Origin: CAYUYV01 sp964561475
GTDB taxonomy: Bacteria; Pseudomonadota; Alphaproteobacteria; JAJFIK01
Reading direction: 5' to 3'
NCBI GenBank assembly: GCA_964561475.1
Contig: CAZLPU010000007.1
Coordinates: 26,181-90,180 of the forward strand
Length of the DNA stretch: 64,000 bases
The number at the start of each line of letters is the position of its first letter. The stretch's first letter is position 1. The notes under the pieces are model-generated. The model was not told the DNA's origin, ran no database searches, and saw only the letters and a list, made by a program, of their open reading frames with translations. Below are positions 43,722-52,721 of this stretch, in pieces. The position numbers and the translations under genes are program-made.

Positions 43722-45116
43722 TCAGACCGCTGATGCCAGGATCCGCCCAGGGGTGTGGGTTTCCCGGTCCGGCGCCGCCTTTTTGCAGGTGCAGGGTTTG
43801 GCGTTCCGGTCGACATTCACGCTGGCCAGGAGGTCAGGGTTGATTTGAACATCAGGCCCCGGCTGCTCACTGGCCTGGGCGGAGGCGGACCGGACCCCGC
43901 CGGTTCGAATCCCGCCAGTCTGAATCCCATCAGTCTGGACCTCGCCCGACTGGAGCGCCGCTGCTTGGGTCACGGCCTCTGAGCTGGATTGGGGCGCGGC
44001 GGATTGAGCCGCCCGGGCGATGGCGTCCAGGGTGGTTTGCCGGTCCAGCATGCTCTGGGTCTGCGGATAGCCGAATTTTTCCAGAATGGAGGCCCACCGG
44101 TAGACAAAATCGTGGCGCCGGGCGGTGTTCCAGACATTGGCCCGGTGGATCGCATCCATGCGCGCCGGGATCGACTGAATATCCTGGATCAGATCGACGA
44201 TATTCGGCGCGTCATAGGGGGCCTGGACCACGGCATCCTGCCAGTCGAAATCCGACCGGATGACCGGGTGATCTTCCGGATAGCTTCCGACAATCACCGA
44301 CCCTGCCGCCGCGGCTTCATAATACCGGTGGCCGATTTCGAGGGCGCCGCCGGTGCGTTCCGGCTGATCGAAATTGGCGGTATTGGCGATGAAGAACTTC
44401 GACCGCTTGGCCGTGTTGGCGAAATAAGCCCGGTGCTCAGGCCCGTTGATGGTCTTGCTCGAGGCCACCGTGTCGTACACGTAGTAGAAGTTCGACACAC
44501 CGGCATGGCGGACCAGGGCCTCATGGGTGACCTGGGACCGGCGGCCGATATTCAGCACATCAATCGCCCTGTCCGGGTAGTGGGGATAGGGACAGAATTT
44601 CACCACATCCACGCCGAAATTGAGGAAGGAGCAGGGCCGTCCCGTCACCTCGGACATGACGTCGACGGAATGCTGGGTGCTGACGAAAATATGGTCACAA
44701 TCCCGCAGGGGCTCAGCAAGATAGGGGTTCTGCTTCAGGCCCTTGGCCCACACTTCCGGCACATAGGCGACCAGGACATCGGTCTGGCGGCGCAGGTTGC
44801 GGAAGTCGAAAAGCTTGTAGGTCGAGCTCATATTCGGCACGAGGGCGAAAATGAGGTCGTAGTGTTCCTTGATGCTCAGGGAACCGAATCGGGGGGAGGC
44901 GAGGGTTCTCGACAGGGTTTTTGAACAGGTGGCCTTATAGACTGCGGTGAGCACCTTGCGTCGGACATTGAACGGCAGATTGGACGGCGCGAGCAGGTCC
45001 GCATCCATCCAGTCCCGGATCAAATCCTCGAACTCGTAAAAACTCGCCGCGGCAAGGTTGTAGTTCTGCGCCCGGCACGAGAAGACCAGTGTTTTGGGTT
45101 GACCAGACGGTGACAT
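43722..45116 (-). CDS. CgeB-like glycosyltransferase with repetitive tail
   Basis: 464 aa. The C-terminal donor domain (VLNIGRRSQVTHEALVRHA ... QPERTGGALEIGHRYYEAAAAGSVIVGSYPEDHPV) resembles the Glyco_trans_1_2/CgeB family, seen in spore coat and surface glycosylation. From about residue 385 to 430 the protein is a degenerate pentapeptide repeat (QTDGI QTGGI RTGGV) from a 15-bp repeat, and ends near a CTCKK cysteine motif. ATG 45116 follows AAAGGG. Substrate unknown. Confidence 0.73.
   Translation of the reverse strand: MSPSGQPKTLVFSCRAQNYNLAAASFYEFEDLIRDWMDADLLAPSNLPFNVRRKVLTAVYKATCSKTLSRTLASPRFGSLSIKEHYDLIFALVPNMSSTYKLFDFRNLRRQTDVLVAYVPEVWAKGLKQNPYLAEPLRDCDHIFVSTQHSVDVMSEVTGRPCSFLNFGVDVVKFCPYPHYPDRAIDVLNIGRRSQVTHEALVRHAGVSNFYYVYDTVASSKTINGPEHRAYFANTAKRSKFFIANTANFDQPERTGGALEIGHRYYEAAAAGSVIVGSYPEDHPVIRSDFDWQDAVVQAPYDAPNIVDLIQDIQSIPARMDAIHRANVWNTARRHDFVYRWASILEKFGYPQTQSMLDRQTTLDAIARAAQSAAPQSSSEAVTQAAALQSGEVQTDGIQTGGIRTGGVRSASAQASEQPGPDVQINPDLLASVNVDRNAKPCTCKKAAPDRETHTPGRILASAV
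43885..43959. repeat. 15-bp degenerate tandem repeat in the CgeB-like tail
   Basis: Five units of 15 bases, e.g. CCAGTCTGAATCCCA and TCAGTCTGGACCTCG, encode the pentapeptide tail. One unit looks like a tRNA T-arm by chance. Confidence 0.8.
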
Positions 45117-45344
45117 AGCTTTGCCCTTTGCCCCAATTCCTTAAAATCGTACGAAAACGGAACGTTATTCGAAAACCGAAGGCGGCCGCGCGGTCCTGTC
45201 CGCACGCGCCTCATTCATGGCTCCAAACATATGCGCGGGCCATGAAGGGGGATGTGTTCTGCGTCACGGTCTGCCCGGCGACCGCTTCTTTTATTGGCCG
45301 TTTCGCATGACAGCTCACCACCCTGGTGGCGCCTTTTGAGACAG

Positions 45345-45402
45345 GGCCCTTGTGGATAAGGCCCTTTGAGATAAGACCCCTTGGATAAGGTCCCCGGGAT
45401 AA
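45345..45402. repeat. 14-15-bp degenerate tandem repeat (GATAA-ending units)
   Basis: Four consecutive units: GGCCCTTGTGGATAA, GGCCCTTTGAGATAA, GACCCCTTGGATAA, GGTCCCCGGGATAA, with a possible diverged unit just before. Confidence 0.8.
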
Positions 45403-45734
45403 GGCATTGTCCGCCAAGGCCTTGGAAGCACCAGAACCATACCCTGCTATTATGCCATCAAACGGGTGAAGAAAAAGAAATGTTTTTTGGGTGATCCAGT
45501 TTTTGCGGGAAGATCTTGTCTTTGTGGAGAAATCTTCACCTTAAGCGTAACCTGTAACAGGTTATCGAATGTTGGCAAAATGGGGGCAGGACTACTTCGG
45601 CACGGCTCAATGCTTGCTGTACACCGCAAAAGTGCGAATCACAACTTGCCGCTAATCTATCCGTTCCATGGCAATCGCCGCGAGGCACCCATGCTGATGA
45701 TCTATGGGCCGGAAGGCATTGCCCGAAAGAGACG

Positions 45735-45790
45735 GGTAGCCAGCAACTGGTAGCGAAAGATTGGTAGCCAAAGACGGGCAGCAAGAGAGT
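45735..45790. repeat. 14-bp degenerate tandem repeat
   Basis: Four units: GGTAGCCAGCAACT, GGTAGCGAAAGATT, GGTAGCCAAAGACG, GGCAGCAAGAGAGT. Confidence 0.8.
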
Positions 45791-46121
45791 GTCACTCAAA
45801 CACGGAGCGCGTTCCCATACGATTTAACCCTCGCCCACGGCTTTGAACCGGTGCAAGGGTAGAAAGGATGGAACCGCTGTTTTCATCCGTTTCCGGATAG
45901 CATCGTTTATACCAGCATTCCCCAAAGAGCTATCCTAAATTTTTTAAGGCAGCGGATCCCCGCAACGTGGGAGCCTATGCCAGGCCCGGCGGCGATGGCT
46001 GGCAGGATCGTGATGCTGCCGAATGCGCTCCCCTGCATCCATAGCGTGAGGATTTGTGCTATTTCTGGCCCGTCGCCACGGATTGGGCGGGCAGCGGAAC
46101 CACGCATCGAGGGGTAGGGAC

Positions 46122-48401
46122 ATGACGCGGCTCGGGATCATGATCTGCGCACTGTGTGTTGCCATGGCCTCTGGTCCGGCCACGGCCATGAACACAGACA
46201 CAGACTTCCATTCGGGCACAAACACCGACAACGATATGAACACGGACACTGTCGATGTCCTTGGTGCCTTGCCGCTCATCCGTGACGTGAAAATTGCCCC
46301 GGACGGACGCCATATTGCCGTCATTCAACAGGGCGCAGCCAGCGCCGGGGCCATCATTTATCCCAATCGGGACGGCCAGGCCGGCGCACCGGCCCTGATC
46401 GCGCCGGACAACGCCGAAATCACCGCCATTGCCTGGGCCACGAATGACCGTCTGCTGGTGGCCGCCCGGGAAGCGGGTGCGCCCCGCCGCGGTGGCGGCA
46501 TTGTCGATCGCACTCAGATCATATCGGTCCGGCCGGACGGGTCCGATGCGGTGATTCTGCAACAGCGCATTACGGGTCTTGCGGGCAGAGACAATCCGGG
46601 GCCCAGCGCCAATCAAGGGCTTCTTGCCCTGCTGCCCGCCAAACGCAACAAGGTCCTGATCAGCGCCGAGGACCGGGACGGGGCGGTCAATGTCTATGAG
46701 GCGGAAATCCGCTCCGGCACGGCGAGCCTATTGGAAGAGGGGATCGTCGAGCGGCGCGCGGGACGCCAGACAATCCGCTGGCAGAGCACCGTGGACGGCA
46801 GCGGTCTCTTGCGGTGGACCATCGATGCAGCGGACGACCCGGCGTTCATGGTCGTGGATCTGCGTCGACCGGGCAGGACATGGCAGACCATTCAGCGCTA
46901 CGACCTTGCCTTGCCCCCGCCCGCGCGCATCGTCTCCTTTGGCGCCCGCCCGGATGAAATCTACGCCATTGCCGACAATGAGAACGGCGTGCCGTCCTTG
47001 TATGAATACGACATCGAGGCGAGCAAGCCGGGCCGATTGGTTCTGGCACCCGGGAGCGGTGCGGTGACAGGGATCGAAATGGATCGCGCCACCGGTGCCC
47101 TGGCGGCCATTCAGGTGACGGACGATGAGCGTGCTCTGCGCTATCTCAGCCCCGCCCGGACGGAGCTGAAAGCCCTTGTCGACCGGTCCTTCGGCGCAAC
47201 ATCGGTCAACCGGATCCTTTCATCCACGGCCGACGGCAAGCTCCATGTGCTGGCCACGTCCGGGCCTTCGGTGCCGCGCAGTTTCTACCTGTTTGATAGT
47301 GGGGCAATGACCGCGCGCCGGATCGGTGATGCCTATCCGACTCTGGAGGGCTCGACCCTCTCCCCGGTGCGGGCCTTCACTTATAAAACGCGCGACGGCC
47401 TCGCGCTGCGGGCCTATCTCACCGCGACTGAACAGCCGGACGGACAAGACCCTGGTCCGGCGCCCCTTGTGGTCCTGATCCATGACGGGCCGTCCAGGGG
47501 CGTGCTTCCGGATCTCGATCCCCAGGGGAGGCGGGTGCAGGGCTTTGCCACCATCACCCCCGATCGTGTGGGCATCCGGGCCAGTCGGCGTACGGAACCG
47601 GGTGATCGGTTGGCCCGGCTGATCTACATCCGCACCGCGATCATCAGCACGATCCGGTTTGACGACTTTTTCGGCGGCCGGTCCGCGCCTGCGGTCCCTG
47701 AACTGAACCGTCAGGGCGGGACGGAAGGGCGTGCGGTGATGGCCTTTGACTACTTGGCCCAGTTTCTTGCCAGCCGGGGTTACGCTGTTCTGACCCCCAA
47801 TTTTCGGGGCTCGGAGGGTTTCGGACAGGAAATCCGCGCTGCCGGTCAGGGCGAGTGGGGCCGGGCCATGCAGTCGGACCTTGCCGATGCCATCGCCCAT
47901 GTGGGTCGGGAAGGCTGGGCGGACACCGCCCGGGTCTGCCTTGCGGGGCAGGGTTATGGCGGCTATGCGGCCCTCATGGGCGTGACGGCACCGGGATCAC
48001 CGGGCGCGGTGGACGGGGCGGACTGTGCCATCGCCGTGGCGCCGATCGCCGATCTGGACGAGGCCATCGGCGAAAGCGATGGTCCCTATGCGGAGGCGTT
48101 CTGGGAAGGGGCATTCGGTCCGGACTGGAACAGCCGCGGCGTGCGCGAGGATCTTTCGCCCGTGGCCCGGGCCGGTGATATTGCCGCTCCGGTGCTTCTC
48201 ATTCACGGGCAGGGGGATACCACAGTTCCCTTCGTCCAGAGCGAGACCATGGCAGACGCACTCCGGGAGGCTGGCGGCGTGGTCGATTTGATCCGCCTCG
48301 ACACAAACCGCCACGGCCTCGCCGAAACCCGACCCCGGCAACAAGCCCTTCGGGCAATGGACGCTTTCCTGACCCGGTACCTGCCGGGCACTGACGGGTA
48401 A
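46122..48401 (+). CDS. S9-family prolyl-oligopeptidase homologue lacking the catalytic Ser
   Basis: 759 aa. Signal peptide MTRLGIMICALCVAMASG, an Asn/Thr/Asp-rich stretch, an N-terminal beta-propeller, then an alpha/beta hydrolase domain from about residue 440. The nucleophile elbow, normally G-x-S-Y-G-G, reads AGQGYGGYAAL: the Ser position is Gly611. The other triad members look intact: Asp699 in HGQGDTTVP and His731 in NRHGLAE. It is probably an inactive relative or has another role. ATG 46122 follows a GAGGGGTAGGGA site; a longer frame from 46056 is not needed. Confidence 0.82.
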   Translation: MTRLGIMICALCVAMASGPATAMNTDTDFHSGTNTDNDMNTDTVDVLGALPLIRDVKIAPDGRHIAVIQQGAASAGAIIYPNRDGQAGAPALIAPDNAEITAIAWATNDRLLVAAREAGAPRRGGGIVDRTQIISVRPDGSDAVILQQRITGLAGRDNPGPSANQGLLALLPAKRNKVLISAEDRDGAVNVYEAEIRSGTASLLEEGIVERRAGRQTIRWQSTVDGSGLLRWTIDAADDPAFMVVDLRRPGRTWQTIQRYDLALPPPARIVSFGARPDEIYAIADNENGVPSLYEYDIEASKPGRLVLAPGSGAVTGIEMDRATGALAAIQVTDDERALRYLSPARTELKALVDRSFGATSVNRILSSTADGKLHVLATSGPSVPRSFYLFDSGAMTARRIGDAYPTLEGSTLSPVRAFTYKTRDGLALRAYLTATEQPDGQDPGPAPLVVLIHDGPSRGVLPDLDPQGRRVQGFATITPDRVGIRASRRTEPGDRLARLIYIRTAIISTIRFDDFFGGRSAPAVPELNRQGGTEGRAVMAFDYLAQFLASRGYAVLTPNFRGSEGFGQEIRAAGQGEWGRAMQSDLADAIAHVGREGWADTARVCLAGQGYGGYAALMGVTAPGSPGAVDGADCAIAVAPIADLDEAIGESDGPYAEAFWEGAFGPDWNSRGVREDLSPVARAGDIAAPVLLIHGQGDTTVPFVQSETMADALREAGGVVDLIRLDTNRHGLAETRPRQQALRAMDAFLTRYLPGTDG

Positions 48402-48410
48402 CGCAGACGG

Positions 48411-49988
48411 TCAGCCGGCGGCGGCGAATTCCGACGCTGGCGGGATCAGGTGTTCCAGGACCTTGGCGGAGGAAATCACACCCGGGACGCCCGCGCCCGG
48501 ATGGGTTCCCGCACCCACCAGATACAGGTTCCGCAGCCCTTCGCTCCTGTTGTGGAAGCGGAAATAGGCGGACTGGGTGAAATAGGGCGCGATGGAAAAG
48601 CCTGCCCCTCCGGCGCTCAGATAGTTGGTCTGGAAATCCGCCGGGGTCATCCAGAAGTCTTCCACGATCGAGTCTTTCAGGCCCGGCAGCATGGACTGGT
48701 CCAGGGCCTCCACGATCCGGTCTCTCAGGCGGCTGCCCTCCACGGACCAGTCAATGTCCGCCCGCAGATTGGGCACCGGACAGAGCACATAGAAGGACTC
48801 ACAGCCCGGCGGCGCGAAGGAGGGGTCCGTGGCCGTGGGCCGGTGGGCATAAAGGGAGAAGTCTTTTGGCATGGTCTTGCCGTGGAAAATCTCCTTCAAG
48901 AGTTCCTTGTATCGGGGACCAAGCCAGATCGTGTGGTGGGCCACATCGGGATAGGGGCGGGTGGTGCCGAAATAGAGCACATAAAGCCCCATGGAGAGGC
49001 GCCCGGTGCGATGCTTCGTACGCAGAGTGGCAGGCTGATCCTTGCGGGGCACCATCTTGTCGTAAAGATGCATGGGATCCGCGTTGGAGACCACCAGATC
49101 CGCGGACACCTTGCGTCCGCCCTCCAGGGTCACGCCGATGGCCCGGCCGTTCTCGGTCTGAATTTCGTCAACGGTGGTGTTCAAATGGACACCGATCCCT
49201 TCTTCCCTGGCCAGCTTTACCAGTCCGTCCACCAGGGCCCCGGTGCCGCCCATGGCGAAATGCACCCCCCATTTGCGCTCCAGGAAGTGGATCAGGTTGT
49301 AGATGCAGGTGGTCTCGAAGGGATTGCCGCCCACCAACAGGGGCTGGATGGAAAAGGCCTGACGGATTTTCGGGTGCTTGAGATATTTGGCGATGAGCTG
49401 CCAGACGGTGCGATAGTTTTCCAGCCGGATCAGGGCGGGAACCTGGGCGGCCATCACCCGGGGGTCATGGAAGGGCTGATCCGCCAGAGCGGTGAACCCC
49501 ACGTCGAAAATACGTTCGGAATGGTCCAGAAGCCGCAGATATCCGTCCGCGTCCTTTTCACTGATCCGGCGGATCTCTCTCAGTGTGTCCTCGACGGTGC
49601 CGCCATAATCGAACCGGTCGCCGTCCGGATACCGGAACCGGTACCAAAGATCGAGGGGCACGAGGCGGACATAATCGGAGAGGGATTTGCCGAAGAGATC
49701 GAACAACTCTTCCAACAGAAACGGCGCGGTGATGACCGTCGGCCCCGCATCGTGGCGAAAGCCGCCCCGCTCGAACACCTGCGCCCGACCGCCCGCGCGG
49801 GGGGCCCGGTCGAACATCTCGACCGCGTAGCCCTTGGCCCGGAGACGGAGAGCCGCGGACAGTCCGCCAAAGCCCGCGCCGATGACCACCGCTTTGGGTG
49901 TTGAAGCAACCAGGGCACCGGAGGGGGTCTCAAAAGGTGCTGGGGAGTCAGAGTGTCCGCTTTCCGGTGTATTGTTGGTCTGGCTCAT
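48411..49988 (-). CDS. crtI: phytoene desaturase
   Basis: 525 aa. Converts phytoene to lycopene (or neurosporene). AVVIGAGFGGLSAALRL is the FAD dinucleotide site, RAGGRAQVFERGGFRHDAGPTVI the second conserved block, and LYLVGAGTHPGAGVPGVISSA the C-terminal CrtI signature. The number of desaturation steps cannot be read from sequence, but CrtY downstream needs lycopene. I start at ATG 49988; the frame extends to 50078. Divergent from crtE. Confidence 0.94.
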   Translation of the reverse strand: MSQTNNTPESGHSDSPAPFETPSGALVASTPKAVVIGAGFGGLSAALRLRAKGYAVEMFDRAPRAGGRAQVFERGGFRHDAGPTVITAPFLLEELFDLFGKSLSDYVRLVPLDLWYRFRYPDGDRFDYGGTVEDTLREIRRISEKDADGYLRLLDHSERIFDVGFTALADQPFHDPRVMAAQVPALIRLENYRTVWQLIAKYLKHPKIRQAFSIQPLLVGGNPFETTCIYNLIHFLERKWGVHFAMGGTGALVDGLVKLAREEGIGVHLNTTVDEIQTENGRAIGVTLEGGRKVSADLVVSNADPMHLYDKMVPRKDQPATLRTKHRTGRLSMGLYVLYFGTTRPYPDVAHHTIWLGPRYKELLKEIFHGKTMPKDFSLYAHRPTATDPSFAPPGCESFYVLCPVPNLRADIDWSVEGSRLRDRIVEALDQSMLPGLKDSIVEDFWMTPADFQTNYLSAGGAGFSIAPYFTQSAYFRFHNRSEGLRNLYLVGAGTHPGAGVPGVISSAKVLEHLIPPASEFAAAG

Positions 49989-50467
49989 CTGATCCCATCC
50001 TTCTGGCCCCCATCCAAAGGATGGGTTTTTCTGGCGCCGGCCTGTTTCCAGATCGGTTTCGCGCCGGTTTTTCATCAAACTGCTGGAGCTTACCGCTCGT
50101 CCATGGTCCTACTTACGTGTCCGGTTCCGCTGCGGATGAAGCCGGGTGTCGGCTTGGGAAGCGAATTCGGGGACCGTGGGCCGTGACTGAACTTCGTTAT
50201 AGTGTACGAATCTCCCCTGGGGAGATTTGGCGGCGCCGGTTCGCAGCGGCATATTGCTTTTTAGCCCCGCCGCCAACACCATGCGCGAAGACACCTGTGT
50301 CCGGTCAGCATGGCCCGCGGGGGGCGCGGCTCCAGGATCCCCTATGGGCGGGCGCGCCGTCGCCGGAAGTCCACCCATAACAGGATCATAAGAGAAGGAG
50401 CGCGAAGCGGGGGAATGAGGCAGAGGGATCTTGCCCAATCCGGCGCAGCGCCTGGGAGAAACAAAAA
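49989..50467. other. crtI-crtE divergent control region
   Basis: About 480 bases between divergent crt genes. It contains a TATAGT -10-like hexamer at 50198-50203 for rightward transcription and a 19-bp palindrome just downstream of it. I looked for the CrtJ/PpsR motif TGT-N12-ACA and found none. Confidence 0.55.
50209..50227. promoter_or_regulatory. 19-bp perfect palindrome in the crtI-crtE region
   Basis: AATCTCCCCTGGGGAGATT: 9-bp arms around a single T, five bases after a TATAGT hexamer. Position and symmetry fit a dimeric repressor operator controlling crtE. The regulator is unknown. Confidence 0.5.
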
Positions 50468-51436
50468 ATGGATGCAGGCCGCCTTGCGCCGGTTCACGGC
50501 GCAACGGGCAATGATGGGGTGGACGGGATCATGACCGGGCGCGGGGATTTTGCGGCCTGGCGGGAGACCATCGAAAGCCGTCTCTCGAGCCTGATGACCT
50601 TCGCGGGGGAGACGCCTGCGTCCTTGAGAGATTCCATGCGCCACAGCCTGCTGGCGCCGGGCAAGCGGCTTCGGGCCCTGCTCGTGATGGCCTGTGCCTC
50701 CGAACGCACTCTGGCGCCCGACAACGCCCCCGGCCATGCCCTGGACAGCGCCTGTGCCGTGGAAATGGTGCACGCCGCATCGCTCATCCTTGATGATCTT
50801 CCGTCCATGGATGATGCGTCCCTGCGCCGGGGACAGCCCGCGAATCACGTTGTTTTCGGCGAAAGCACCGCGATCCTGGCAGGAATTGCCCTTCTGTCCG
50901 AAGCATTCCAGGTGGTGGCCCGTGACCCCCATCTTTCGCCGGATGCCCGTGCCGAAGCGGTTCGTGTTCTGAGCAACGCCGTCGGCGTCAAGGGGCTTGC
51001 CGCCGGTCAGTTTGCCGATCTCGAGCGCGAGCGCAGCCACACCACCTGCGCCTTCGAGACCATCCACGCCCAGAAAACCGGTGCACTTTTTGCCGCATCC
51101 GCCGAGATGGGCGGTCTGATCGCCAGGGCCTCCACGGAGAGCCGAATCCACCATGCCCAGCTCGGCATGGCCATCGGCATGGCCTTCCAGGCCTTTGACG
51201 ATGTGCTCGATCACATTGGCAAGCCCGCCCATACGGGCAAAAATGTCGGCCAGGACATGGCCCAGGGATCCCTGGTCAACCGGCTCGACGTGGACGGCGC
51301 GACGGCGAAGATTTTCTGCCATCTCGACGAGGCGGAGACCCATCGCCGTGCCGTTTGCGCTGACAACGGGCCGCTTCAGGGCTATATCTCCCATTTGAGG
51401 GGAGAGCTTGAACGGCATCTCGACTTGTGTTGCTGA
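50468..51436 (+). CDS. crtE: geranylgeranyl diphosphate synthase
   Basis: 322 aa. Isoprenyl diphosphate synthase that makes the C20 carotenoid precursor. First Asp-rich motif DDLPSMD at residues 109-115 and second DDVLD at 244-248; SLLAPGKRLRALLV and GQPANHVVFGE are also typical. ATG 50468 follows GGGAGAAAC; ATG 50531 is an alternative start. The stop lies inside the first unit of an 18-bp repeat. It heads crtE-ABC-ABC-crtZ. Confidence 0.92.
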   Translation: MDAGRLAPVHGATGNDGVDGIMTGRGDFAAWRETIESRLSSLMTFAGETPASLRDSMRHSLLAPGKRLRALLVMACASERTLAPDNAPGHALDSACAVEMVHAASLILDDLPSMDDASLRRGQPANHVVFGESTAILAGIALLSEAFQVVARDPHLSPDARAEAVRVLSNAVGVKGLAAGQFADLERERSHTTCAFETIHAQKTGALFAASAEMGGLIARASTESRIHHAQLGMAIGMAFQAFDDVLDHIGKPAHTGKNVGQDMAQGSLVNRLDVDGATAKIFCHLDEAETHRRAVCADNGPLQGYISHLRGELERHLDLCC

Positions 51437-51458
51437 CAGGACTTGTATTCCTGACAGG
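51423..51458. repeat. 18-bp tandem duplication at the crtE stop codon
   Basis: ACTTGTGTTGCTGACAGG then ACTTGTATTCCTGACAGG, followed by a weaker third copy. The first unit contains the crtE stop. Confidence 0.8.
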
Positions 51459-51728
51459 ACGTGGGGCATTGGCCTGACCAGGACTGTCGGCTGACTCGTT
51501 TGGCCTGAGGATTTGCCACCAGGTGCTGGGCGGGTCCCGCACAGTGCCGCGGTTTGTTGTCTCGGGCCATCGCGTGGGGTCAGGATCTGCGGTCCGCGGC
51601 GCCTGTACCGTTCAACAGCTTTCCATGAATAGTCTCGCTGGCTCGCCGCCGGTACCGTGCCTTTGGGGATCTTTTGCAGGTCTCCCTGGTGCGCCGGCGC
51701 CGGGCTCGCTCAACTACGCACAGGCGCC

Positions 51729-52721
51729 ATGACCATTGCCCCGCCGTTGAATGTCGAGACTGTCAGTATACGGTATGGCTCCGTCACCGTGGTGGACCAG
51801 GTGTCCCTGTCCATCGGACGGGGCGAAATTTACGGTCTGCTCGGGCCCAATGGTGCGGGCAAATCCACGTTGATCCGGGCGATCTCCGGGCGTCTGCCTT
51901 TGGCGGGCGGCGGGGTGCAGATCGAGGGCAGAGCCATCACCCCCGGAACCGGTCCCTCCCGCCATCTCGGACGGGTGCCCCAGAAGCCGGCCCTGTTCGA
52001 CCATCTGACGGTGCGCGAAAACCTCTTCACCTTTGCCCGCTTGTTCGGGGTTTCAGGGCGCACAGTGCGCCGCAAGGTCGAGGAGATCCTCGAAGCCATC
52101 GGCCTTCAGGAGGCCGCGGGGCGTCCGGCGGACCGGCTTTCCGGGGGCATGCGCCAACGGCTCCACATGGGGGCGGCCCTGCTCACCGAACCCAGCATTC
52201 TCATTCTCGATGAACCAACAGTGGGCGTCGATCTCGCCTCCCGCCGGGGCCTTTACGACATCCTTCTGGGATTGCGCGACCGGGGCCTCGCCATTCTGCT
52301 CACCACCCATGACCTGCCCGAGGCCCGGCTGCTCAGCGACCGGATCGGCATTCTGATCGCTGGTCAACTCACCGCTGAGGGGACGCCCGAGGCACTGATC
52401 CAGGCCCGGTTCGGCGGCAAGCGTCATGCCCGTGTGGTCTGCCGTCCCGGCACCCAGGACTGGGAAACCACATTCCTTGAGACCCTCGGCCTTACGTGTA
52501 TGGACGCCGGGCAGGAGTGGATCGGCATGGTGGACGAGGCATCGGTCATGCCCCGCCTGTTCGAGGCCTGCCGGGAGCGCAGCGACTTGATCGCTGAAAT
52601 GACCCTGACCCGGCCGGATCTCGCGGATTTGCTTGACGATCTCACCGGAACCAAACCGGTGCCCGCCGGAGAGACGGCAACCCTCGGCCGCCTGGCGGCA
52701 CGGGAAGGAGGGCAGCCATGA
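51729..52721 (+). CDS. ABC transporter ATP-binding protein
   Basis: 330 aa. Walker A GPNGAGKST at residues 39-47, signature LSGGMRQR at 137, Walker B LILDEP with Asp161-Glu162, H-loop TTHDLPEA. The C-terminal 80 residues are the extension usual in ABC-2 drug, antibiotic or lipid exporters. Overlaps the permease start by 4 bases. ATG 51729 has a weak ribosome site. Substrate unknown. Confidence 0.88.
   Translation: MTIAPPLNVETVSIRYGSVTVVDQVSLSIGRGEIYGLLGPNGAGKSTLIRAISGRLPLAGGGVQIEGRAITPGTGPSRHLGRVPQKPALFDHLTVRENLFTFARLFGVSGRTVRRKVEEILEAIGLQEAAGRPADRLSGGMRQRLHMGAALLTEPSILILDEPTVGVDLASRRGLYDILLGLRDRGLAILLTTHDLPEARLLSDRIGILIAGQLTAEGTPEALIQARFGGKRHARVVCRPGTQDWETTFLETLGLTCMDAGQEWIGMVDEASVMPRLFEACRERSDLIAEMTLTRPDLADLLDDLTGTKPVPAGETATLGRLAAREGGQP

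Larger units (their letters stand above)
45117..46121. other. 1-kb noncoding region with two tandem-repeat patches
   Basis: No gene is convincing; a 95-codon rightward frame at 45466 has no ribosome site or protein character. The region holds two separate degenerate repeat patches (45345-45402 and 45735-45790). It includes the promoters of the leftward glycosyltransferase and the rightward S9 gene. Confidence 0.6.

Noticed and set aside
43898..43916. tRNA T-arm-like GGTTCGAATCC
   Set aside because: No acceptor stem or anticodon arm around it; it is one unit of the 15-bp coding repeat.
45466..45753. 95-codon frame starting MKKKKCF
   Set aside because: No ribosome site, atypical composition, ends in the 14-bp repeat.
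45345..45790. CRISPR array
   Set aside because: Units are directly adjacent, only 14-15 bases and degenerate, without spacers or cas genes.
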